Source: Alphaproteobacteria bacterium HGW-Alphaproteobacteria-3 (lineage in GTDB: Bacteria > Pseudomonadota > Alphaproteobacteria > Parvibaculales > Parvibaculaceae). From it: DNA of 39,379 nucleotides. Location: positions 1 through 39,379 of the forward strand of contig PHEF01000032.1 of NCBI GenBank assembly GCA_002842875.1, in the 5' to 3' direction. The translations under genes were made by a program, and so were the position numbers. Below are positions 17,384 through 23,735 of the stretch, piece by piece. A model generated the notes under the pieces. It was not told the DNA's origin, did no database searches, and saw nothing but the letters and a program-made list of their open reading frames with translations. Within the stretch, counting starts at the first letter, position 1, and each line of letters opens with the position of its first letter.

Positions 17384-18118
17384 TCAGTCCGGCATGAGTG
17401 CGTAGCCTTCGCCACGCACCGTTTGCAGATAAAGCGGATTCTTCGGATCGGCCTCGAGTTTTCGCCGCAACCGGTTGATCTGCACGTCGATCGAGCGTTC
17501 CGCGGCTTCGTTGTCGCAGAGGTCGAGGCGCGAAAGAGGCGTGCCGGGATTGGCGGCGAAAATACGCATGAGCTGCACTTCGCGTGTAGTCAGACGGATT
17601 TGCCGGTCACCGCTCCAGAGTTCGCCGCGCGTGACGTTGAAGCGGCATGGGCCCAGCGAAATTTCGTCATGCTTGCGCGGGCCCTGCGCCTGTGCGCGGC
17701 GCAGGATCGTGCCAATCCGCAACAGGAGTTCTCGCGGCTCGAACGGCTTTGCGAGGTAATCGTCGACGCCGCGCTCAAGGCCGCCGATGCGATCGCTCGC
17801 CTCGCCTCGCGCCGTGAGCATGAGAATGGGCACACTCGATGTGAGGCGGATATCGCGCGTAAGATCGAGGCCGCTTTCGCCCGGCATCATCACATCCATG
17901 ACGATGAGGTCGAAGGTCATACCTTCCAGGCGCGCTTTTGCCTCGGCGGCATGTTCGGCTGCTGTTACACGATAGCCGTTGTCCGAAAGATATCGCTTGA
18001 GCAACTCGCGAATACGCCGGTCGTCGTCGACGATCAGAATATGCGGCGCGTCTTCGGCGGGCGGTGTCTTTCCGCTCTCCTTCCGGCTGGCCGTTGAGGT
18101 GTCGTCGGCATGCGCCAT
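17384..18118 (-). CDS. OmpR/PhoB-type response regulator
   Basis: A 244-residue two-domain regulator. The receiver carries the acidic pair in LIVDDDRR and the phosphate acceptor Asp75 in VMDVMMPGESG, then LTARGEASD and DYLAKPFEPREL. The winged-helix output domain has LTTREVQLMRIFAANPG and ERSIDVQINRLRRKLEADP. The first 20 residues before the receiver are polar and probably disordered. ATG 18118 has a GGCGGAGAACG site, 17 bases after marR. MarR regulator, response regulator and kinase read as one operon, as in the alphaproteobacterial petP-petR arrangement (family knowledge; not proof of function). Confidence 0.95.
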   Translation of the reverse strand: MAHADDTSTASRKESGKTPPAEDAPHILIVDDDRRIRELLKRYLSDNGYRVTAAEHAAEAKARLEGMTFDLIVMDVMMPGESGLDLTRDIRLTSSVPILMLTARGEASDRIGGLERGVDDYLAKPFEPRELLLRIGTILRRAQAQGPRKHDEISLGPCRFNVTRGELWSGDRQIRLTTREVQLMRIFAANPGTPLSRLDLCDNEAAERSIDVQINRLRRKLEADPKNPLYLQTVRGEGYALMPD

Positions 18119-18135
18119 TCGTTCTCCGCCGCGCG

Positions 18136-18660
18136 TTAGTGCTGTTCGACCGGCGCCTTGGCGATCCGGTGTTCGACCTCTGCCCGATCCTCGTCGTTCA
18201 CGAGTCCAAGCAGGACCTTGCGCCATGAATCCTCTGCGCCCGGCCCTGCTTTTTCGAGCGCGGCTGCGACGCGTGCGCGCTGCGGGGCGGCGAGACGTTC
18301 CTCAAGTTCGCGGCCGGACACCGTCAGATAGAGAAGCCTCTGGCGGCGGTCCTGTTTACCGGTTTCCTGCGCCACGAAACCGCGCTCGATTAACTGTTTC
18401 AGGACACGGGCGAGGCTCTGCTTGGTGATCCGCAGAATGTTCAGCAGTTCCGCCACGGTGATGCCTGGATTGCGGCTGACGAAATGCACCACGCGGTGAT
18501 GCGCCCGGCCGAAGCCGTACTCGTCGAGGAGTTCGTCGGGGTCGCTGATGAAGTCCCTGTAGGCGAAAAACAGAAGTTCGATCGCCTCGGTCAGCCGGTC
18601 TCCTTCCGCGGAGCGGCGGTCAACCGAAGGCTTTCCAAGAGGTTTGGCGGGTACTACCAT
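18136..18660 (-). CDS. MarR-family transcriptional regulator (PetP-like)
   Basis: A 174-residue winged-helix protein. ITVAELLNILRITKQSLARVLKQLIERGFV is the recognition region (read in two halves, about residues 67-96), followed by wing QDRRQRLLYLTVSG. The N-terminal 20 residues are variable. It is the first gene of the MarR, response regulator, kinase operon. A TATGTCA...TGACATA palindrome lies directly before its ATG, suggesting autoregulation. The same region is the upstream side of ilvE, which is divergent, so the regulator could affect both. Confidence 0.93.
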   Translation of the reverse strand: MVVPAKPLGKPSVDRRSAEGDRLTEAIELLFFAYRDFISDPDELLDEYGFGRAHHRVVHFVSRNPGITVAELLNILRITKQSLARVLKQLIERGFVAQETGKQDRRQRLLYLTVSGRELEERLAAPQRARVAAALEKAGPGAEDSWRKVLLGLVNDEDRAEVEHRIAKAPVEQH

Positions 18661-18662
18661 TT

Positions 18663-18683
18663 TATGTCAGCCATGTTGACATA
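18663..18683. promoter_or_regulatory. candidate MarR operator
   Basis: TATGTCA, seven bases, TGACATA: a perfect 7-bp inverted repeat starting two bases upstream of the marR ATG. Size and position fit the usual 16-20-bp MarR sites. That the adjacent regulator binds it is an inference. Confidence 0.55.
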
Positions 18684-18810
18684 TTTTAAGCCAAGTGCTA
18701 CCAGTTACAAACTGCATGAGACAGAATGGGCGTCCAGGACGGGCAGGTCGAATCTGCCAACCAATATAAAGGATGTTCGCCCGAGAAGGTTGTCTCCGGC
18801 AAATCTGGTC

Positions 18811-19713
18811 ATGGCAGACATTCCCTTCGACAAACGCGACGGCTTTATCTGGTTCAACGGCGAACTCCTTCCCTGGGCGGACGCCAAGGTGCATGTGCTG
18901 ACTCACGGTCTGCACTATGCAAGCTGCGTATTCGAAGGATGCCGAATGTATGGCGGTGAAATTTTCAAGCTGCGGGAACATTCGGAACGGCTGATCCGGT
19001 CGGCCGGGATTCTCGGATTCGAGATTCCCTACAGCGTCGAAGAGATCGACGAAGCCTGCATCGCGGCCGTGAGGGCGCAGAAGCTGACGGATGGTTATGT
19101 CCGTCCAGTCGCGTGGCGCGGCAGCGAGATGATGGGCGTCAGCGCGCAGAAAAACAGGATCAACTTCGCCGTCGCGGCGTGGGAGTGGCCGTCCTATTTC
19201 GATCCCGAGCAACGCAAGAAGGGTATCCGTCTCGACATCGCGAAGTACAAGCGGCCGTCGCCGGAGACAGCGCCTTCAATGGCGAAGGCCGCGGGGCTCT
19301 ACATGATCTGCACGATCTCCAAGCATGCGGCGGAGAACAAAGGCTATGCCGACGCGCTGATGTACGACTATCGCGGCTATGTCGCGGAAGCCACTGGCGC
19401 CAACATCTTCTTCGTCAAGGACGGCGTCATTCACACGCCGAAGCCCGACTGTTTTCTCGACGGCATCACGCGCCAGACAGTGATCGGACTTGCGAAGACA
19501 CGCGGTTACGAAATCGTCGAACGCCATATCATGCCCGACGAGCTGCCGAGTTTTTCGGAATGCTTCATCACGGGCACGGCTGCGGAAGTGACGCCGGTGG
19601 GCGAGATCGGACCGCACAAGTTCACGCCTGGCGAGATCACGTTGAACCTGCATGAGGACTATGTCGCCGCGGTGCATGCGCACCAGACGCAGGCAAAGGC
19701 CGTCAACGGCTGA
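18811..19713 (+). CDS. ilvE: branched-chain amino acid aminotransferase
   Basis: A 300-residue PLP fold-type IV transaminase that interconverts Leu, Ile, Val and their keto acids. Lys159 in SMAKAAGLYMI is the Schiff-base lysine. VFEGCRMYGG, EATGANIFFVKDG (cofactor phosphate) and LDGITRQTVIGLA are the other family blocks. The ATG at 18811 lies within MADIPFDKRDG, the usual start in this group, though its Shine-Dalgarno sequence is weak. ATATAA at about 18763 may be a -10 box. A very clear terminator follows. It is divergent from marR. Confidence 0.95.
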   Translation: MADIPFDKRDGFIWFNGELLPWADAKVHVLTHGLHYASCVFEGCRMYGGEIFKLREHSERLIRSAGILGFEIPYSVEEIDEACIAAVRAQKLTDGYVRPVAWRGSEMMGVSAQKNRINFAVAAWEWPSYFDPEQRKKGIRLDIAKYKRPSPETAPSMAKAAGLYMICTISKHAAENKGYADALMYDYRGYVAEATGANIFFVKDGVIHTPKPDCFLDGITRQTVIGLAKTRGYEIVERHIMPDELPSFSECFITGTAAEVTPVGEIGPHKFTPGEITLNLHEDYVAAVHAHQTQAKAVNG

Positions 19714-19722
19714 GGCAAATCG

Positions 19723-19747
19723 GGGCGGCCTTCGGGCCGCCCTTTTT
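19723..19747 (+). terminator. intrinsic terminator after ilvE
   Basis: GGGCGGCC, loop TTCG, GGCCGCCC, then TTTTT: a perfect 8-bp GC stem with a UUCG tetraloop and a U-run, ten bases after the ilvE stop. Confidence 0.95.
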
Positions 19748-19781
19748 GTGTGCGGAAGAGAAGTCCGTGGACGGATCAACT

Positions 19782-19838
19782 GACGAAAAACGGGGATAAA
19801 ACACCCCGACTGTCATCGAAATGTCACGAAAACGTCAC
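19782..19838 (+). promoter_or_regulatory. 57-bp element with 11-bp-phased GTCAY repeats (Pho-box-like), copy B
   Basis: It reads GGGGATAAA, eight bases, ACTGTCATCGAAATGTCAC, GAAAA, CGTCAC, matching the minus strand of 5288-5344. It lies between the convergent ends of ilvE and moaE and overlaps the moaE stop codon, so it is not in a normal promoter position for either gene. It may drive an antisense transcript, or it may be a mobile repeat. Confidence 0.45.
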
Positions 19839-20281
19839 ACTTTCCATTTCGCCGCCGCCGCGCCGTCGCTCTCGCGGGCATCGACCCAGCGGGCTTCGCC
19901 GCCGGTATCCTCGCGCTTCCAGAAGGGCGCGCGGGTCTTCAGGTAATCCATCAAAAAGGACGCCGCCTCGAAGGCCGCCTGCCGGTGCGCGGAGGCGGCG
20001 ACGACAAGAACAATGTTATCCCCGGGCAGGAGCTTGCCGACGCGGTGGATAATGAGACTCGCTTGCAATGGCCAGCGCTCGTTCGCTTCGCGCTCGATGC
20101 GGGCGAGCTCCTTTTCGGTCATGCCGGGATAGTGTTCGAGTTCCAGGGAGGCGAGGGAGCCGCCATTGGCATCGCGGACGAGGCCGGAGAAGGTGACGAC
20201 GGCGCCGATATCGGTGCGGCCGGCTGTCAACGCAGCAACCTCGGCGCCGATGTCGAAATCTTCGGTCTGTACGCGGATCAT
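19835..20281 (-). CDS. moaE: molybdopterin synthase catalytic subunit
   Basis: A 148-residue large subunit that inserts sulfur from MoaD into precursor Z to make molybdopterin. Visible: GAVVTFSGLVRD, LELEHYPGMTEKEL, the active-site stretch SAHRQAAFEA, and YLKTRAPFWKRED with Lys115 and Lys122, matching the two essential lysines of E. coli MoaE. The ATG at 20281 was chosen because MIRVQTEDFD is the family start; the longer frame overlaps moaD. The order pgsA, moaD, moaE is tight, and the stop overlaps a 57-bp repeated element. Confidence 0.96.
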   Translation of the reverse strand: MIRVQTEDFDIGAEVAALTAGRTDIGAVVTFSGLVRDANGGSLASLELEHYPGMTEKELARIEREANERWPLQASLIIHRVGKLLPGDNIVLVVAASAHRQAAFEAASFLMDYLKTRAPFWKREDTGGEARWVDARESDGAAAAKWKV

Positions 20282-20286
20282 GAGAT

Positions 20287-20538
20287 TCAGCCACCCGTGA
20301 CCGGCGGGAAGAAGGCGATCTCGGTGGCGCCCGCAACGGGCGTGTCGAGGCCGCCATGTTCCTGATCGACGGCGCAGCGAATGACGGAGAGGTCGCAGAA
20401 GGCGGCTTCGTATCCTTCGCCGCGCGTCCTGAGCCATGAGATGACCCCCGACACGTCGCGCACCTCGCCCGGCAGCGTCACGTCTTCCTCCGCAACGCCG
20501 GCCTTCTGCCGGACCCAGGCGAAATAAAGAAGTTTCAC
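20287..20538 (-). CDS. moaD: molybdopterin synthase sulfur carrier subunit
   Basis: An 83-residue ubiquitin-fold sulfur carrier ending in the required Gly-Gly (FFPPVTGG). The start is GTG at 20538, overlapping the pgsA stop as GTGA, which gives VKLLYFAWVRQKAGV, the standard MoaD N-terminus. The C-terminal glycine is thiocarboxylated by MoeB, which is not in the window, and delivered to MoaE, encoded five bases downstream. Translational coupling with pgsA is likely. Confidence 0.95.
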   Translation of the reverse strand: MKLLYFAWVRQKAGVAEEDVTLPGEVRDVSGVISWLRTRGEGYEAAFCDLSVIRCAVDQEHGGLDTPVAGATEIAFFPPVTGG

Positions 20539-21140
20539 GTCTGTCTTTCCTGTTTGGCGGCAGGTGTATGAGGTTCCGGGGTGCCGTCGCCGAGGTGTTG
20601 CACACCGGCGCGGAAATAGTCGATGCCTGTGTAGAGCGTGAGGATCGCGGCGGCCCAGAGCAGGGTGATGCCGGCTTCGGTCGTGCCGGGCACGATCCTG
20701 TCGGCGGCAGGGCCTGCCAGCAGGAAGCCCAGCGCGATCATCTGGATTGCCGTCTTCCACTTCGCGAGCTGGGTTACGGGGACGCTGACGCGCAGTTCGG
20801 CCAGAAATTCGCGCAAGCCCGAGACGAGAATCTCACGGCAGAGAATGATGATCGCCGCCCAGAGCGAGAAACCGGCAATGACGTCCTGCCAGGTGAGTGC
20901 GATCAGAACGACGGCGACCAGCAGCTTGTCGGCAATGGGATCGAGCATCCGGCCGAGATTGGATTGCTGTTCCCATGCGCGCGCGAGATAGCCGTCGAAA
21001 AAATCCGTGATGGCCGCGACGATGAATAGCCCGAGCGCAACCCAATGCGACGTGTAGCCGGGGATGTAGAAGCACAGCACGATGGCGGGCACCAGCGCGA
21101 TGCGGAAATAAGTCAGCAAATTGGGCAGGTTGGTCGCCAT
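20535..21140 (-). CDS. pgsA: CDP-diacylglycerol-glycerol-3-phosphate 3-phosphatidyltransferase
   Basis: A 201-residue inner-membrane enzyme making phosphatidylglycerol phosphate. The CDP-alcohol phosphotransferase motif is complete: DFFDGYLAR, then GRMLDPIADK eight residues on. NLPNLLTYFRIALVP is the usual N-terminus and four to five hydrophobic helices are visible. The ATG is at 21140. In related genomes uvrC commonly lies directly upstream of pgsA on the same strand; here 2.6 kb of plus-strand accessory DNA separates them. Confidence 0.96.
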   Translation of the reverse strand: MATNLPNLLTYFRIALVPAIVLCFYIPGYTSHWVALGLFIVAAITDFFDGYLARAWEQQSNLGRMLDPIADKLLVAVVLIALTWQDVIAGFSLWAAIIILCREILVSGLREFLAELRVSVPVTQLAKWKTAIQMIALGFLLAGPAADRIVPGTTEAGITLLWAAAILTLYTGIDYFRAGVQHLGDGTPEPHTPAAKQERQT

Positions 21141-21306
21141 GTGCGGTCCGCTCCGGTGGGGTCGTGCCAGCTTAGCATCTCCGGCCGATATGTCGCGAGG
21201 GGTACGAAAATTGGCGGTGTCTCAGTTTGAAATCCACCCGCATCGACCGGGTGTCGTGATCTGCCTTCGTTTCCTATATGCTTGCCGGAAAGCGTGGGAG
21301 ATGCCG

Positions 21307-21498
21307 ATGACACATGACGAACGGAGCAAGTTCATTGAATATCTGGATAGCGTCATATCCGGCAGTGAAATGCTGTTACGCCTCCCGACCCAAGCCGATA
21401 ATGAATCTGTTGCCAAGGTGCTAAGGCGCAAAATCAGAGCGGCCAAGATAATAAAAGAAGAGATTGAAAACACCGAGGTTATGGAGGGCACCGAATAG
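21307..21498 (+). CDS. small hypothetical protein
   Basis: Not recognised. A 63-residue, mainly helical, charged protein (MTHDERSKFIEYLDSVISG start, KVLRRKIRAAKIIKEEIEN near the end). GGGAG lies six bases before the ATG at 21307; an ATG at 21301 would leave no spacing. It is the first frame of the accessory stretch between pgsA and uvrC and opposite to both. Composition is less GC-rich than its surroundings. It could be a small antitoxin-like or regulatory protein, but nothing in the sequence shows that. Confidence 0.5.
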   Translation: MTHDERSKFIEYLDSVISGSEMLLRLPTQADNESVAKVLRRKIRAAKIIKEEIENTEVMEGTE

Positions 21499-21502
21499 TG
21501 TC

Positions 21503-21690
21503 ATGTCCACGGGACCAAAAGGACGGAAACGCCCCGCCGACAGCGACGGGTGACATTGAGGAAAAGCCGCCAAGAGTGCAGGCCAAAATGCAGCTGTTGC
21601 TAAGTTAGGCCGCTTGGGCGGTGACGCGCGGATTGAACCTCGGCAAGAAGGAACGGTTAGAAGTTGCCAAGAAAGCCACCAGTTTCCGCT
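21503..21690 (+). pseudogene. decayed 'MSTGPKG' small-protein gene
   Basis: The frame begins MSTGPKGRKRPAD, nearly the start of a widespread alphaproteobacterial small protein (MSTGPKGEKRPAD). It then meets two stops (21551, 21557), continues in the same frame with QNAAAVAKLGRLGG, the conserved middle, and shifts by one to GKKERLEVAKKAT, which resembles the family's Lys-rich end. The central part is lost. This is a relic, and its last part overlaps the 5' extension of the next open frame. Confidence 0.55.
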
Positions 21691-21692
21691 TA

Positions 21693-22394
21693 ATGCATAA
21701 GTTCACGCATAATTATATCTTGATTTCCGGAAACGTGGAGAGTACCGTTGCCGCTCAAAAAGCGATGATGGAACTCAGTATGTCGATGCCAGATGAAGAG
21801 ACTGTCAGGCGTGTGCTTTCGGTAAATGATCGCGGGACCGCCTGTCGCCGTGCTGTGGAAGAAGCATGGAAGACGGTCAAGGAAGGCTATCCAGAGAAGG
21901 TTTCGTGGCGACGCAAATCTACGCGCGCTGCATTGATGTGGGAGCATTCCGTCAACAATGTTGTTGACGCTCTCGACGGCGACAAAGGTGTTCACGTGGT
22001 ATCCCACCACGACACAATCTCATTTGTCTTTGACGAAACTGTGTTTTTGCGTTTCAAAAAGGCGAGCATTGATCTGCAGACAAACAATTATCCGACATTA
22101 CTCGCACTGTTTTTCCATCAACACGAAGAAGATTTATTCGGCTATGAGGGGCTTCACCGAGTTGAAATAGCTCATGTGCTAAATCGATTCGAGACCGATC
22201 TCGATTGGGTTGGCGTAGTAGCACGTCAGAAAAGGCAAGTTCTGTGGCACTTCGAATTGGACTCCGGTGGAGCCGCGATCGAACGTCTTCCGCTCCCGCT
22301 CCCGCTCCCTATGCCTATTTCGCCTGCTGGGGAACGTGTCCTGCGTCCAACCAAACCTGTAGTCGAAGAAACTCGTGAAGATGAGAAGGAATGA
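21693..22394 (+). CDS. unknown protein, partner of XRE-ImmA/IrrE protein
   Basis: No named family recognised. A 233-residue protein from ATG 21693; the frame is open back to a GTG at 21621, but those codons fit the decayed gene upstream. There is no signal peptide or membrane helix. Notable are WEHSVNNVVDALDGDKGVHV, HHDTISFVFDETVFLRFKKA, LALFFHQHEEDLFGYEGLHR and a C-terminal tail with a proline-leucine repeat (PLPLPLPMP) and many Glu/Lys. I recall comparable sequences preceding XRE-ImmA genes in other genomes, but cannot confirm this here. Its stop overlaps the next start (ATGA), so the two are translationally coupled. Composition is AT-richer than flanking genes. Confidence 0.75.
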   Translation: MHKFTHNYILISGNVESTVAAQKAMMELSMSMPDEETVRRVLSVNDRGTACRRAVEEAWKTVKEGYPEKVSWRRKSTRAALMWEHSVNNVVDALDGDKGVHVVSHHDTISFVFDETVFLRFKKASIDLQTNNYPTLLALFFHQHEEDLFGYEGLHRVEIAHVLNRFETDLDWVGVVARQKRQVLWHFELDSGGAAIERLPLPLPLPMPISPAGERVLRPTKPVVEETREDEKE

Positions 22395-23476
22395 TGTCTG
22401 GGGAGTTCAATTCGGCGCTGCTGCTTCTTGCGAGGCAGTATAGGAGAGCGAGTCAGGAGCAGGTTGCCAAGGATGCTGGCCTGACCCAAGGACACTATTC
22501 GCGCATCGAAAATGGACTCACACCGGATGGACCATCGGAAGAAAACATAGAGCGCATAGCTGCTGCTCTTGATTTTCCGTCAGCATTCTTTTTTCAACCG
22601 GATGGGTTATCTGGCCTGCCCTTAAGCGTTCATCCGATGAATCGGCGCAAGAGTGCCGTCGGAGAACGGGTGCTGAAACAGATTCATGCAGAGCTCAATA
22701 TCCGCCTCATACATTTGCGTCGGTATTTAAGAGCGGTCAATCTTCATCCTGAGCTGCCGCTTCCTGCGATTGACGTAGACGAAGGCGGTGGACCGCAGGA
22801 AATCGCTCGCAGCATTCGGAGAGCTTGGTCCATATCGGATGGTCCGATTGAAAATCTGACTGATTACTGTGAGCGAGCGGGCATTCTCGTTATTTGGTGT
22901 GAACTTGAAAAGGGCATCGATGGTGTGACGATGTCCGTACGCGATCTACCACCCTGCATCTTTTTAAACCAAAGTGCGCCGCCAGACCGGATGCGTTTTT
23001 CGCTCGCTCATGAATTGGGGCACGTCATTATGCACCGGGTCCCGACCGATCATATTGAAGAAGAGGCAAATGCTTTCGCAGGGGAGCTACTTGTCCCTGA
23101 AAAGCAGTTTCGCCGCTCGTTGATTGGTCAAAGAGTCACGCTCGAATGGCTCGCCCGACAGAAGGCGTACTGGCACACCTCAATGGCCTTTCTACTGTAC
23201 CGAGCGGGAGCTGTTGGTGATCTCACGAGACATCAAAGTGAATATCTATGGAAGAAAATTTCTGCATTGGGCTGGCGAACTCGAGAGCCGCAAGAAACAG
23301 ATTTTTCTTATGAGCATCCTTCTGTGTTTCCTCGTCTCATCAAGTTGCATGCGGATGACATGCAATACGATTTGGAGACGTTGAAACTCTTGCTCAGCAC
23401 AAATGTCAGCGATTTAAAGCGAATTTATGGCCCGCACCTTGGGCGGGGGCGCGCTGGTCTATATGCCATTAAGTGA
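22391..23476 (+). CDS. XRE helix-turn-helix / ImmA-IrrE metallopeptidase fusion
   Basis: A 361-residue protein. An N-terminal Cro/CI-type helix-turn-helix (about 10-65; SQEQVAKDAGLTQGHYSRIE) is followed by an ImmA/IrrE (DUF955) zinc-peptidase domain. Its HELGH motif is at 207-211 and the third ligand lies in EEEANAFAGELLVP. In phage ImmA and in IrrE such peptidases cleave a repressor; in fused forms they often control an adjacent toxin or mobile element. The start overlaps the partner's stop as ATGA. A transposase remnant follows 25 bases later. The substrate is unknown; cleavage of, or regulation with, the coupled upstream protein is a plausible inference. Confidence 0.9.
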   Translation: MMSGEFNSALLLLARQYRRASQEQVAKDAGLTQGHYSRIENGLTPDGPSEENIERIAAALDFPSAFFFQPDGLSGLPLSVHPMNRRKSAVGERVLKQIHAELNIRLIHLRRYLRAVNLHPELPLPAIDVDEGGGPQEIARSIRRAWSISDGPIENLTDYCERAGILVIWCELEKGIDGVTMSVRDLPPCIFLNQSAPPDRMRFSLAHELGHVIMHRVPTDHIEEEANAFAGELLVPEKQFRRSLIGQRVTLEWLARQKAYWHTSMAFLLYRAGAVGDLTRHQSEYLWKKISALGWRTREPQETDFSYEHPSVFPRLIKLHADDMQYDLETLKLLLSTNVSDLKRIYGPHLGRGRAGLYAIK

Positions 23477-23501
23477 ACTTTTTAATTGATGTTGAGCATA
23501 A

Positions 23502-23715
23502 AAGAAGGTCGAAGGCCACCGTCGCGCTCTGGCGCCCTACTTCGTCCACTGCAATTTTTGCCGTATCCACAAGAGCTAAAGCGCATCACGGCTATGGCCG
23601 CGCGCGTCTTCGATATCTTGCATGACATGGAATGGATTGTGGGTTTGATCGCCGCCGTCGTGCCGAAGCCCGGCTTGCATGGCTCCTACAAAGAACGCAA
23701 CGGCGGAAATACAAA
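23502..23715 (+). pseudogene. frameshifted transposase C-terminal remnant
   Basis: One frame reads KKVEGHRRALAPYFVHCNFC then RIHKS and stops at 23577. Shifting back one base, the next frame continues LKRITAMAARVFDILHDME and IVGLIAAVVPKP. Together these match the C-terminal end typical of a transposase family (YNFxRIHKTLRVTPAMAAGV, then a Trp-rich helix and a Pro/Lys tail). Only the last third is present and it is broken by a frameshift, so it is inactive. It marks the right side of the insertion between pgsA and uvrC. Confidence 0.65.
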
Positions 23716-23735
23716 CTCAGACACTAGCGAAAAAT

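Noticed and set aside
19782..19838. Pho-box promoter of moaE
   Set aside because: It lies at the 3' end of moaE, not upstream; kept only as an unexplained element.
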